From NCBI RefSeq assembly GCF_963422225.1, contig NZ_OY728607.1:992001-1056000 (forward strand): a stretch of 64,000 nucleotides of DNA, written 5' to 3'. The DNA is from Candidatus Trichorickettsia mobilis (GTDB taxonomy: Bacteria > Pseudomonadota > Alphaproteobacteria > Rickettsiales > Rickettsiaceae). This document shows, in pieces, positions 38,411-47,954 of the stretch (positions within the stretch are counted from its first letter, which is position 1; each line of letters opens with the position of its first letter). The notes below the pieces were generated by a model. It worked only from the letters and a program-made list of their open reading frames with translations. It was not told the DNA's origin and did not search any database. The translations under genes were made by a program, and so were the position numbers.

Positions 38411-40633
38411 ATGAAGGAGTTATCAACACATAGTTCTATTACAGCTCCATCTTTTTCTCAATTACTAAAATTGTATGCTGCCTATAATTTTGGCGGTCGC
38501 AACCTTGCCGGAGGCTTAGCTTCTACTCTATTGATAGATCAAATAGTTGGTAAAAAATTTGCCGTAACAAAAAATTATGTCAGCCTATCCGGATTTTGGG
38601 GATATATTGCTTATAAAGCTATTTCACAGATCATCGAATCAAATAAAATAGATGTTAAATACAAACCATTATTATATCTTTTATTTTCTGGAATATCTGT
38701 TGGCATGGTTTGTCTAGGCAAAGATATTTTTGCAGATAAGCATGATACTAACAAAATGTTAAAATCTATAGCTTTAACTTCAGGTTTTTTTGATGAAAAC
38801 GCTGTAATTTCAGGACTTACTGCTGCATATAATAAAAGTTATTGGAGTGGCATAAAATATACCGTAACTCACCTTAAGGAAATAATAACAAATAAATTTA
38901 TTATCCACACCTTAGGTCAGCAAGGTTTAGATGTAGCTAAATTATTTCTTATGGAAAAATTTTTTCAAGCTCCATTGTTTGATAAAATTTCGATATTGCT
39001 AGCAATAAAGCAGGGCAATGCCTTTGAAAAGATAACTAAATTAGCATCAACATTTTTTGCCGGGCAGCTTTTAGCAATAGTGCACCAAAAACTTACAGAT
39101 AAACTAACAAATGATATAAAGAAAGATATCAATTTAAAGATTGCTAAACTTGCCTTTTGCGATAAGAAAACAGCAATAGTAATGAAACTTGATAATATAA
39201 ATCAAATTTCGCAGCAAATGTCAACAACTTACAGCGACGCATCAGTTGATTTATCTTCTATAATCAAAGATTTGTTGCTTCCTATTATTAGCGTAAAGGA
39301 TAATAAGGGAGAAGCAGTGATTACTAAAATATTCAATTGTTACCCTTCATTATTTTTGCTTGAAGGACTAATCGAAACAATCTTTAGCCAATCTAACTTA
39401 AATAGGTTAACAACTTATGTTGAAAACAAGGTATTTGGATCACCTGATAGTAATACAAGTGAAGATAGCGAAGTAACTACACAAAAGATGGGTGGATGTA
39501 CTATAAATATTCGTACTACCCAAGAGCAATATGCTTATGCTAATATTCAGGAAATCGCTAAATTAGGAGGGAATCAATTTATATTAGATAAATTAGTAAA
39601 ATATATAAAGACTGGGCAGCCTAATACTGGTTGTCAAACAAAAACTGTTACCGTAGTAATATTAGAGTTATTAAAAAATATAATTCATAGCTTAAGTTAT
39701 GCTAGTCAGCTTACTGCTTTGGGGATCACTGCTGAACAAATATCTACTATTGAGTATAATCTTCAGACGACATCAGAGATGTTAGGATTAACTAGCCAAG
39801 TCTATCATGGTGCTACAGTTTTGGAAGGAGCAGTGGATCAACTTCGCCATACTCTAAATGCATTACAGAATGTAAAAAAAGAAGGCCCAGATCGTGAATT
39901 AAGCGAAGGTATGGTTTTATCTTTAGCGAACTATCACCTCAAAAAAGCAGCAGAAGAAAATGAAATGCTGTTCATTGATAATTTAGAATTTGTTCCTCGG
40001 CATATATATGCAATTACCGGGACTATAGGTACCGGTAAAACTACGTTGTTAAGTGATATTGCAGAATGTTTAACTGCTGCTTTTAATAGTAATGGACAGA
40101 TTTTTTACCCTTGTTACCAGGGACAAGTGATAGCAAAGATATTTTGTGGCACCATCTCTTTTGCTCCTCCTGCAACGACTTTGTTCGAAAGATTAACCTA
40201 CAGACTACCTGCTGAGCATCGAGAAACATATAAACAGCAATTAATAGCTAAAGCATTGGAGTTATTTAATATTTTCGGTCAGCATGATTTTAATGACGAG
40301 AAATTACTAACCAAGAGCAATAATCAATCGTTGGGCTTAAGTACTGGTCAAAGTAAAATTGCGATACTTATTAGTGCTATTTTATACAAATTATACTTAA
40401 ACCAACCGGTATTATTTGCTATTGATGAAACTTTGGCAAATTTAGATACTAAAACAACAAAATTAGTGTGTAACGCCATAAAAGATATATTTAATGATTC
40501 AATTATATTATCAGTTGATCATCAAGCCGAAGGCAACACAGGATTTTATGACACATTTATTGATTTAGAGCAGTATAGACCTAAACCTCTGGAGATTGCA
40601 ATCATAGGTGAGAATATTGAAGAAAATTTATAG
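38411..40633 (+). CDS. ABC-ATPase membrane protein with an atypical N-terminal region
   Basis: The 740-residue protein has a long helical, partly hydrophobic N-terminal region (residues 1-500, with membrane-like stretches near 65-100 and 205-225). A C-terminal ABC ATPase follows: Walker A TGTIGTGKTTLL (about 533-544), signature LSTGQSK (about 643) instead of LSGGQ, Walker B VLFAIDETLANLD (about 667) and SVDHQ switch (about 701). FAPPATTLFERLTYRLP resembles the segment after the Q-loop in SbmA/BacA/YddA-type exporters. It could be a diverged half-transporter. The substrate is unknown, and the N-terminus does not clearly match a standard ABC membrane domain. Confidence 0.75.
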   Translation: MKELSTHSSITAPSFSQLLKLYAAYNFGGRNLAGGLASTLLIDQIVGKKFAVTKNYVSLSGFWGYIAYKAISQIIESNKIDVKYKPLLYLLFSGISVGMVCLGKDIFADKHDTNKMLKSIALTSGFFDENAVISGLTAAYNKSYWSGIKYTVTHLKEIITNKFIIHTLGQQGLDVAKLFLMEKFFQAPLFDKISILLAIKQGNAFEKITKLASTFFAGQLLAIVHQKLTDKLTNDIKKDINLKIAKLAFCDKKTAIVMKLDNINQISQQMSTTYSDASVDLSSIIKDLLLPIISVKDNKGEAVITKIFNCYPSLFLLEGLIETIFSQSNLNRLTTYVENKVFGSPDSNTSEDSEVTTQKMGGCTINIRTTQEQYAYANIQEIAKLGGNQFILDKLVKYIKTGQPNTGCQTKTVTVVILELLKNIIHSLSYASQLTALGITAEQISTIEYNLQTTSEMLGLTSQVYHGATVLEGAVDQLRHTLNALQNVKKEGPDRELSEGMVLSLANYHLKKAAEENEMLFIDNLEFVPRHIYAITGTIGTGKTTLLSDIAECLTAAFNSNGQIFYPCYQGQVIAKIFCGTISFAPPATTLFERLTYRLPAEHRETYKQQLIAKALELFNIFGQHDFNDEKLLTKSNNQSLGLSTGQSKIAILISAILYKLYLNQPVLFAIDETLANLDTKTTKLVCNAIKDIFNDSIILSVDHQAEGNTGFYDTFIDLEQYRPKPLEIAIIGENIEENL

Positions 40634-40639
40634 ACCTCT

Positions 40640-40943
40640 CTTAGAGGGTAGATGTAGACAAATCCTACTCTAAAATTGCTTTGGAGCATAAAAAATATGT
40701 GAGTGGTTTTAAAAAAAGTCGTCATTGCGAGGCTTCAGCCATCTCCGTCATTGCGAAGAGCTTTAGCTCTGAAGCAATCCAGAAAATCTAGCACCTTGAC
40801 TGGATTGCTTCGGCTAAAAGCCTCGCAATGACGTTGGTCGGCAGCTTTGTAAGTCGTATATTGACGTTCAATTTTAAAAACCGTGAACGCTCGCAAAAAT
40901 ATTCTAAAAATCATCTTAACGTTTTGTTTACATCGACTATCTT
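40640..40943. repeat. Family D element interrupted by a family C-like element
   Basis: The left end TTAGAGGGTAGATGTAGACAAA (40640) and right end TTCTAAAAATCATCTTAACG through GTTTACATCGACTATCTTA are family D ends. Between them lies CGTCATTGCGAGGCTTCAGCC...GAAGCAATCCAG...CTGGATTGCTTCGGC...CCTCGCAATGACG, a family C core with a partial internal duplication (TCATTGCGA twice). The 475-bp gap 40634-41108 has no gene. Its last 150 bp hold a weak family E remnant (GTGTGAGCACCACCGAATTCG). Confidence 0.75.
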
Positions 40944-41108
40944 ACAAACTCTATTTTTGCGGATGATTTGAACTTTGGTGCAGTTATCGAATCATTGGGA
41001 TGATTACATCAGTGTCTGGTGACAACTGATAACAAATTTGATAAGTGTGAGCACCACCGAATTCGAATAAGCTTTGACTACGCTGCGGATCTGCTGGCAA
41101 AATGTGCC

Positions 41109-42368
41109 CTAGCCAGTTTTTATGCGTTCCTCAATTTCACCACGAAAATGCCTGATTAAACCTTGAATTGGCCAAGCAGCTGCATCTCCTAATGCGCAGA
41201 TAGTATGTCCCTCTATCTGTTGACTAACATCTAACAATTGATCAATATCTTTTACTTCTGCGTTTCCCTGCACTAACCGCATCATCATCCGCCACATCCA
41301 TCCTGTACCTTCTCGGCAGGGAGTGCATTGCCCACAAGACTCATGCATATAAAATTTGCTAAGTCTAGCAATAGCATAGATAATATCCGTAGATTGATCC
41401 ATGACGATCACTCCTGCTGTGCCAAGACCTGAACCTGCTGCCCGTAAAGAGTCAAAATCCATAGTCACAGTTTCACAAATGGACTTTGGTAACATAGGTA
41501 CTGAGGATCCTCCGGGAATAACAGCTTTGAGATTTTTCCAACCACCGCGCACACCACCAGCATGCTTTTCTATCAATTCTTGTAATGGAATGCCCATCGC
41601 TTCTTCTACATTACACGGAGTATTAACATGACCAGATATACAGAAAATTTTTGTACCGGTATTGTTAGGCTTACCAATAGACGCAAACCAATCAGCTCCT
41701 CTTCGCAATATTGTTGGCACTACCGCTATCGATTCAACGTTGTTAATAGTAGTGGGGCATCCATAGAGACCAACTCCTGCTGGGAATGGTGGCTTTAATC
41801 TAGGCATACCTTTTTTCCCTTCCAGGCTTTCTAGTAACGCTGTTTCTTCACCGCAAATGTAAGCTCCAGCTCCACGATGTAAATAGATATCAATATTATT
41901 ACCTGAACCACACGCATTCTTCCCGATTAATCCGGCGCTATAGGCTTCGTCTATCGCTTTCTGGACACTTAGTGCCTCATTATAGAATTCACCACGTATA
42001 TAGATATAACAAGCTTGTGCCCCAATGGCGTAGCTACCAAGCAAACAACCTTCTATCAGTTTATGTGGTTCAAATCTTAAAATATCACGATCTTTACAGG
42101 TGCCTGGTTCAGATTCATCGGCATTTACCACCAAATAACTTGGCATTAAACTGTTTTTAGGCATAAAAGACCATTTCACACCGGTAGAAAAACCAGCGCC
42201 CCCACGGCCACGTAACCCAGATTTTTTTACTTCAGCAATAATCCAATCCCTGCCTTGATCAAGTAGGTTTTTGGTATTATCCCAATCAGAACGCTTTCTT
42301 GAGCTGCTTAAGTCAGCTCCTTCTTGGCCATAAAGATTTGAAAAGATTTTATCAGATGTAGATAACAT
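41109..42368 (-). CDS. nuoF: NADH-quinone oxidoreductase subunit F (51-kDa)
   Basis: The 419-residue product has the FMN/NADH-binding motif [17 protein letters not shown] (about residues 50-66), [19 protein letters not shown], and the 4Fe-4S N3 ligands [15 protein letters not shown] plus the Cys in HTICALGD. NuoF is the NADH dehydrogenase subunit of complex I. It is separated from nuoABCDE; no other nuo gene follows within the window on this strand. Confidence 0.97.
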   Translation of the reverse strand: MLSTSDKIFSNLYGQEGADLSSSRKRSDWDNTKNLLDQGRDWIIAEVKKSGLRGRGGAGFSTGVKWSFMPKNSLMPSYLVVNADESEPGTCKDRDILRFEPHKLIEGCLLGSYAIGAQACYIYIRGEFYNEALSVQKAIDEAYSAGLIGKNACGSGNNIDIYLHRGAGAYICGEETALLESLEGKKGMPRLKPPFPAGVGLYGCPTTINNVESIAVVPTILRRGADWFASIGKPNNTGTKIFCISGHVNTPCNVEEAMGIPLQELIEKHAGGVRGGWKNLKAVIPGGSSVPMLPKSICETVTMDFDSLRAAGSGLGTAGVIVMDQSTDIIYAIARLSKFYMHESCGQCTPCREGTGWMWRMMMRLVQGNAEVKDIDQLLDVSQQIEGHTICALGDAAAWPIQGLIRHFRGEIEERIKTG

Positions 42369-42503
42369 AATAATTAAATATTATATGATACTCTGCAAAA
42401 TGCATGAGCTAAATGAAATTACAACTATACAACAACTTAATAGATTTAAGAAACACGAATTGCTATAGTATTAAAATAAAACCCATAGACACTTGAAAAA
42501 AAT

Positions 42504-42529
42504 GTCATTCCAGCTTGTGCTGGAATGAC
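42504..42529 (-). terminator. Rho-independent terminator downstream of virB2
   Basis: An 11-bp perfect stem (GTCATTCCAGC at 42504-42514 with GCTGGAATGAC at 42519-42529) and a 4-nt loop. On the minus strand a run of seven T residues (42502 down to 42496) follows after one A. It is placed about 80 bp after the virB2-like gene, in the right orientation to end its transcript before nuoF. Confidence 0.75.
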
Positions 42530-42607
42530 AACAGGTACTAAATAGTGTGTAAATTTATAAAATCACCTTGGTGCCATAAGCGCAGAACTGATGATTTCGC
42601 AGATGGT

Positions 42608-42976
42608 TTAAGATACTGGGCAAGTAGCTAAAGCTGCATCACCAGATAAGAAACCTACCAATTTAGGTGCGCTAAATATTATACCAACACCAGCAGCAGT
42701 AGCAGCGGCTATACCCCAGTTAAGCTTACCAAGGAACAAGCCAACACCAACCGCAAAAATAGCTAGAGTTGCAATACCACGTGCGATACCACCGGATAAA
42801 TTTTTGACCAAACGACATAATGTTGCACCTACTACGTCATTCGGATCCATAGACGTACTAGCGCTTGCTAATGCTACATCGCTCATCATTAACACTAAAC
42901 TAATTGCACAAAGCGCCAAGAACAGATGCCACACTAGATCACGATCTAGTTCCAGGCGAAAATTTAAAAAATTCAT
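42608..42976 (-). CDS. virB2: TrbC/VirB2-type type IV secretion pilin
   Basis: The 122-residue protein has a long signal-like hydrophobic N-terminus (FLALCAISLVLMMSDVALAS). It then has LCRLVKNLSGGIARGIATLAIFAVGVGLFLGKLNWGIAAATAAGVGIIFSAP, the two-helix hairpin of VirB2/TrbC pilins. In Rickettsiales the rvh type IV secretion system often has dispersed, duplicated virB2 genes. This copy stands alone, with no other vir gene in the window. It has its own terminator. Confidence 0.85.
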   Translation of the reverse strand: MNFLNFRLELDRDLVWHLFLALCAISLVLMMSDVALASASTSMDPNDVVGATLCRLVKNLSGGIARGIATLAIFAVGVGLFLGKLNWGIAAATAAGVGIIFSAPKLVGFLSGDAALATCPVS

Positions 42977-43124
42977 ACTTAAACCTCATAGAAGGATTGA
43001 TTAATAATGCAAAAATCATTTTATTATGCGAGACATAAGCAATCAAGATATAAACCGAAACTACATAGGTTAGAAAAAAATTTAATAATAAAATAGGTGT
43101 TACAGTGGTCTTTTGGCAACAATA

Positions 43125-43263
43125 GACTACTTTCGAAACTCAAGCATGAGTGAGGATTTGGAGGAGATACCGTGCCTCGACCCGCAGAGCACTTAGGTTT
43201 GTTTTGGATTCGAGCACCGGATCTGTATCAAATCATCCGCAGAAGCGAGTTTCAAAAGAGGTC
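43125..43263. mobile_element. Miniature element with IS5-like ends
   Basis: The ends GACTACTTTCGAAACTC (43125) and GAGTTTCAAAAGAGGTC (ending 43263) are imperfect complements and are flanked by TA on both sides. The left end closely matches the end of the IS at 54541 (GACCTCTTTCGAAACT). The inside has GATTCGAGCACCGG, a trace of the family E core. The 430-bp gap 42977-43406 otherwise shows only AT-rich sequence before the RND operon. Confidence 0.65.
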
Positions 43264-43406
43264 TATTAAATCAATAGTCATTCAATGGCTATAGCTTAAC
43301 TAGTATATATCAAATTTTATTTAAAACCTTGGTGACTATAAATTTAGTTTCTCGTATAATTAAATGGTTAAATAATTTTATTAATTAATTTGTTAAAAAT
43401 ATTCAA

Positions 43407-44405
43407 ATGTTACGTAAGCTAATCTTAACTTTTGTTATTATATTGGTTTCAATAAATAGTAATGCAGCTTGGCAAAAACCAATATTTATCAAGCCGGTAA
43501 TTGTATGTTCAGCGGAGCTATTTGATAAATTCAATGTTGCTGGTCTCCTTCGTAATGAAAAAAATCATGATTATTATGCTAATGTTGCAGGGACCGTTGA
43601 TTTTATTTCACCACAACAGGGGCAGAAAATTACAAAAAGCAATTTAATCATTAGCATTGATAGTGCACTTGCTGAAACTGTTCATAGTAAGGCTCAAGCG
43701 GCCTTACATCTAGCAAATATATCGTACGCACGTGATCAGGCTTTATTTGCAAAGAAAGTGATTAGTTTTGACACGCTGGATAAATCAAAGCTTGCTCTTG
43801 AGCAAGCTAAATTTGAGCTGGCCACAGCTATGAACACATATAATAATATGATCATTACTGCTCCATTCGATGGAGAAATTGGTGTTTCAAAACTAAGAGT
43901 GGGTGATCATGTTAATGTGGGTGATTACTTGTTTAGTATAGTAGCAGGTCAAGCACAAACTATTATATTAGAGTTACCAGAATCTCTGCGTAAAGCAGTA
44001 CACACTAATACCGAAGTAAAAATTACCGATAGTTTGGGTAATGTAGCCACTAGTAATGTCAGCTCAATTTCACAATATTTATCTGAGAATGGTACGGTGA
44101 GAATACAAGTTAATCTTAATGATAAACCTCAATTTACTCATGGTAGCTATGTGCAGGCAGAATTAACTATCAATAAACACCGAGGATTAGCGGTACCTTC
44201 GCCTGCTGTGCTGCAAAATGAAAATGGTGATTTTGTTTATCAAATTGGTGATAATAATTTAATAAAACAAGTATATGTTAAACTTGGTACTCGTACTAAT
44301 AATTTGATAGAAATAATTTCTGATAATTTAAACGAGGGTGATCAAATCGTGCTTGAAGGACTAACTAAAGTTCAAGATGGTGTAACGGTTAAAATATTGG
44401 ATTAA
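43407..44405 (+). CDS. RND efflux membrane fusion protein
   Basis: The 332-residue periplasmic adaptor has an N-terminal signal sequence (KLILTFVIILVSINSNAA), a short lipoyl half-motif (VAGTVDFISPQQGQKITKSNLI) and a short coiled-coil hairpin. A second lipoyl half (TAPFDGEIGVSKLRVGDHVNVGDYLFSI) and a beta-barrel follow. It links the inner-membrane pump to an outer-membrane channel. It lies two bases upstream of the RND pump gene, so they are an operon. It is on the short side for the family, without a long alpha-hairpin. Confidence 0.93.
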   Translation: MLRKLILTFVIILVSINSNAAWQKPIFIKPVIVCSAELFDKFNVAGLLRNEKNHDYYANVAGTVDFISPQQGQKITKSNLIISIDSALAETVHSKAQAALHLANISYARDQALFAKKVISFDTLDKSKLALEQAKFELATAMNTYNNMIITAPFDGEIGVSKLRVGDHVNVGDYLFSIVAGQAQTIILELPESLRKAVHTNTEVKITDSLGNVATSNVSSISQYLSENGTVRIQVNLNDKPQFTHGSYVQAELTINKHRGLAVPSPAVLQNENGDFVYQIGDNNLIKQVYVKLGTRTNNLIEIISDNLNEGDQIVLEGLTKVQDGVTVKILD

Positions 44406-44407
44406 GA

Positions 44408-47400
44408 ATGTCGTTATCTGAAATTTGTATAAAGAGGCCAGTATTTGCTACCGTTTTAAGCTTAGTTATTGTTACTTTAGGCATCATATTTTTTACTAAA
44501 CTACAAATTAGAGGAATGCCGGACATTGATCCACCAATTATTACGGTGATCGCAAATTATGAAGGTGCAAACGCACTATATATGGAACAACAGGTTACCA
44601 CCAGGATTGAAAAAGCTCTAAAAACGGTTAAGGATATTGATTTTATTAGTTCTCAAAGCTCAGTGGGTGAGAGTGTAATTACTTTATCTTTTAACTTATC
44701 GGCTGATATTGAAGTGGCGCTTAATGATGTACGTTCAAAAGTTTCGGATATCAGCAATTTATTACCGGAAGATATGAAGGCGCCGGCGGTAGCTAAAATG
44801 GATTCTGATAATTATCCGAGCCTGTGGTTAAGTGTGAATAGCGATCAATATGATCAGCTGGAACTCACCAAAATTACTGAAGACCGGATCAGAAGCGTCT
44901 TGGAGCGTTTACCTAGTGTTGGCCGAATAGTCATGCATGGCGCAAAATATTATACTATGCGTATAGAGCCTGATTTTGTACAAATGTACCAACATCAAAT
45001 CGCCCCAAGTGATATTGTCGATGCGGTCAGTAAACAAAATAAGGATTACCCGGCTGGAGTGATCAAAACTGAGGCTCGTGATTTTATCGTTAAGTTGAAT
45101 GGTAAATTAAGTTTAGTGCAAGAATTTGAGAATATAATCTTAAAGACTGACAATAATAATCTGCTGAAGTTGAATAATGTCGCTAAGGTGCATTTGGCAC
45201 CCGATGAAAATGATACTATATTGCGGTATAATGGTAGTAGATCCATGGCCATTGGGATTGTAAAACAATCAAAGGCCAATGAGATCGAGTTATCTGATGA
45301 TGTTCGTACCGCTTTAAAGAAGATTAGCAAAAACTTGCCGCAATCAATTAAAATTGAAGTGGCGCATGATCGAGCTATTCCAATCAATGCTTCTATCAAA
45401 GCGGTATTCATTACTATTTTTGAAGCGTTAATTTTGGTAATTATCGTAGTATATTTATTTTTATCTTCCATCAGAATTACCCTGATACCGTTTGTAACTA
45501 TTCCGGTATCTTTGATCGGTACATTTACCGTAATGCATTTCTTTGGTTTCTCAATTAACAGCTTTACCTTACTAGCAATGGTTCTGGCCATTGGTTTGGT
45601 AGTTGATGATGCTATAGTAATGCTTGAAAATATTTTTAGGCATCATGAACTTGGTAAATCAAAAATGGAAGCAGCGCTAAATGCTGCTGCTGAAATCCGT
45701 TTTGCGATAATTGCCATGACTATAACTCTTGCGGCTGTATTCCTGCCAGTTGGGTTTATCGAAGGTTTTATGGGTAAATTATTTATTGAATTTGCCTGGA
45801 CCCTAGCATTTTGCGTACTTTTTTCAGGATTTGTAGCTTTAACTTTGACGCCAATGATGGCAAGTAAGATGATCAGCAGCAGCCATAAGACCGATTCATT
45901 ACCAATTTGGCTTACCAAATTCAATTATTACTTAAAATACAGCCAAACCAAATATTCCTATTACTTGAATTTTGCACTTGATCATCAAAAACAGCTATTA
46001 ATGACCATTGCTCTATCAATTGTAACTCTGATTATTAGCTTGCTGTTGGTGAATAAAACTTTTTCTCCTGAAGAAGATAATGGTTTTTTGCAAGTAATGT
46101 TTACAGGCTCGGAAGGCTCAAGCAAAAAACAGACTGAGCAAGTGGTAATACAGGCTGAGCAGGTACTCAAATCATATAAGGATATTTTAGGATTCTTTGC
46201 GGTAATCTGGGAAGGCAGTAGCGCATTTGCTTTTGTGCCGCTTAAGGATTGGAGTATACGTTCTATGAGTGCCAAGGAACTACAACAGGATTTAAATAAA
46301 AAACTTGACCGGATACCGGGTATGTCAATTTCTGCCATGAACCCAAATCCTATGGGTAGAGGAGGTTCGGGGAAACAGATAGAATTTAACCTACAAACTT
46401 TATCAGAATATGATGGTATCGATCAACTATCGCAAAAATTTATAGAAAAAATGAAACAAAATCCACTTTTTGAAAATATAGAACGTGATTTTAAATCTTC
46501 TACACCAACGTTGGATGTTGTGGTTGATCGGGATAAAGCTTATTTTTATGGAGTAAGCCTTGATAATATTGGTTCAACTATTCAATATCTTATTGCCGGT
46601 AAACCGATCGGTGATTTCATGATCGGCAATGACGTCTATGATGTGATCTTACAATATAAACCTAATGACCGGGATAATGTTAATCGCCTAAAAGAAATTT
46701 TGGTGAAAGCAAAGAATAATCAGATGATACCGCTTGCAGTGGTTGCTCTCGTCACGGAAAAAATTACTGTAAAATCATATTGGCATTATAATAATGCCAA
46801 ATCTATTACTATTTCTGCTGATTTAACCAATAAGAGTAATGTTAAAGGGGCAATCAAAGCTATCAATATTATTGCTGAAGAATTATTAGATAATAGTGAT
46901 AACACTCTTGAGTATTTGGGAGAAGTTAAGCAGATGCAAGAATCTGAATCTAATTCGATCTTTACTTTTTTGTTAGCATTAGTATTTATCTATCTAGTAC
47001 TAGCAGCACAATTTGAAAGTTTCTTTGATCCATTGTTAATTCTAGTGGCAGTACCGTTCTCGATTACTGGTGGGGTATTAGCACTGTTGATTGCTGGTGA
47101 TAGCATTAACATGTATAGTAATATTGGCTTAATTACCTTAATCGGCCTAGTTACCAAAAATTCAATTATGATTGTTGAATTCACTAATCAATTAAGGGAG
47201 CGTGGAGTGCAAATAAGAGCAGCAGTTTTTCAGGCGGCTGAATTAAGATTAAGACCGATTTTGATGACTAGCTGTGCAACAATTTTTGGATCGATACCGC
47301 TAATTTTTGCAAGTGGTGCAGGAGCTGCTGCTCGCAACTCTATTGGTTTAGTGATTGTTGGTGGTATGATTATTGGTACGTTGTTTACTATTTTTGTGAT

Positions 47401-47434
47401 ACCAGTGTTGTATTATAAATTTAAGAAAGTGTAG
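44408..47434 (+). CDS. RND-family efflux pump (HAE1-like)
   Basis: The 1008-residue inner-membrane antiporter has 12 predicted helices. Helix 1 is near residues 12-32; helices 2-6 are about 330-490; helix 7 is near 530; helices 8-12 are about 850-1005. Two large periplasmic loops lie between. The proton-relay Asp pair is present in GLVVDDAIVMLENI (about residue 396) and the TM10 region has GLVTKNSIMIVEF. It exports small toxic molecules using the proton gradient; the substrate is unknown. No TolC gene is adjacent. A 40-bp perfect hairpin lies about 20 bp after the stop. Confidence 0.94.
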   Translation: MSLSEICIKRPVFATVLSLVIVTLGIIFFTKLQIRGMPDIDPPIITVIANYEGANALYMEQQVTTRIEKALKTVKDIDFISSQSSVGESVITLSFNLSADIEVALNDVRSKVSDISNLLPEDMKAPAVAKMDSDNYPSLWLSVNSDQYDQLELTKITEDRIRSVLERLPSVGRIVMHGAKYYTMRIEPDFVQMYQHQIAPSDIVDAVSKQNKDYPAGVIKTEARDFIVKLNGKLSLVQEFENIILKTDNNNLLKLNNVAKVHLAPDENDTILRYNGSRSMAIGIVKQSKANEIELSDDVRTALKKISKNLPQSIKIEVAHDRAIPINASIKAVFITIFEALILVIIVVYLFLSSIRITLIPFVTIPVSLIGTFTVMHFFGFSINSFTLLAMVLAIGLVVDDAIVMLENIFRHHELGKSKMEAALNAAAEIRFAIIAMTITLAAVFLPVGFIEGFMGKLFIEFAWTLAFCVLFSGFVALTLTPMMASKMISSSHKTDSLPIWLTKFNYYLKYSQTKYSYYLNFALDHQKQLLMTIALSIVTLIISLLLVNKTFSPEEDNGFLQVMFTGSEGSSKKQTEQVVIQAEQVLKSYKDILGFFAVIWEGSSAFAFVPLKDWSIRSMSAKELQQDLNKKLDRIPGMSISAMNPNPMGRGGSGKQIEFNLQTLSEYDGIDQLSQKFIEKMKQNPLFENIERDFKSSTPTLDVVVDRDKAYFYGVSLDNIGSTIQYLIAGKPIGDFMIGNDVYDVILQYKPNDRDNVNRLKEILVKAKNNQMIPLAVVALVTEKITVKSYWHYNNAKSITISADLTNKSNVKGAIKAINIIAEELLDNSDNTLEYLGEVKQMQESESNSIFTFLLALVFIYLVLAAQFESFFDPLLILVAVPFSITGGVLALLIAGDSINMYSNIGLITLIGLVTKNSIMIVEFTNQLRERGVQIRAAVFQAAELRLRPILMTSCATIFGSIPLIFASGAGAAARNSIGLVIVGGMIIGTLFTIFVIPVLYYKFKKV

Positions 47435-47452
47435 AACAGGGCTCTGAAGTTG

Positions 47453-47559
47453 ATTTAACTGGATTGCTTCGGCTGAAGCCTCGCAATGACGGGGAGTGAG
47501 TGCGGAGTTCCCTTTCAGGCCGTCATTGCGAGGCTTCAGCCGAAGCAATCCAGTTAAAT
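47453..47559. repeat. Perfect 40-bp inverted repeat (family C type) after the RND operon
   Basis: Arms 47453-47492 (ATTTAACTGGATTGCTTCGG...) and 47520-47559 are exactly complementary over 40 bp around a 27-nt loop. It carries the family C motifs CTGGATTGCTTCGG and TCGCAATGAC on both sides. It may stop transcription of the RND operon, but no T-run follows. It begins the 520-bp gene-free gap 47435-47954, which also holds a partial GTCATCCCGAAC-type palindrome near 47611-47637. Confidence 0.88.
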
Positions 47560-47714
47560 GATGTCAAATAATAAATAAGCTAGTTTATAATAATTTTGAA
47601 TTTTAAATAGTCAACCCGAGCTTGTTTCGGGATGACTATTTAATAACAAAATTTGCTTTCTATAAATACAAAAACTAGTTGTCAGATTAGGACTTTTGAA
47701 TTAAATTACTAACG

Positions 47715-47911
47715 TTAGGAACTAATATTCTTAATATTATGTGACAGGGCTTGATAACCCTCTACATATACCTCTTTAGGAGGCAGGTATTCATAAAACG
47801 TCTTCCCTTTTGCCGGGAGGACGGTGAAATATAATACCGCTTGCGGAAACGCCGTGGGCTGATGTAGGCTTTATCAACCGCCCGGCGCCGTATTTGGCGC
47901 TCTCGGCAAAA
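47715..47911. other. GC-rich structured patch (possible non-coding RNA or gene remnant)
   Basis: The stretch is clearly richer in G+C than its surroundings. A 12-bp outer stem with one G-U pair joins TTTTGCCGGGAG (47808-47819) and its partner ending CGGCAAAA (47911). Inner dyads include GGCGCCGTATTTGGCGC. To its left lie two small stem-loops, AGGGCTTGATAACCCT (47747-47762) and CCTCTTTAGGAGG (47771-47783). On the minus strand an open frame from about 47872 to a stop at 47715 reads YEYLPPKEVYVEGYQALSHN with no start codon, so it could also be a decayed coding repeat. It does not match RNase P, SRP, tmRNA or 5S RNA by eye. Confidence 0.45.
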
Positions 47912-47954
47912 TGCTCTGTTACTTAACTGTAATAACCAATAATTTAGAGCATTT

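Noticed and set aside
47348..47548. Minus-strand 66-codon frame at the end of the RND gene
   Set aside because: It lies in the 40-bp palindrome and the antisense of the pump gene; no ribosome site or family.
47735..47911. GC-rich patch as RNase P, SRP RNA, tmRNA or 6S RNA
   Set aside because: Key conserved motifs of those RNAs (for example the GGAAGGA-type SRP loop or GAGGAAAGTCC of RNase P) are not present; a faint CGCAAGCGG similarity to 6S RNA is not enough.
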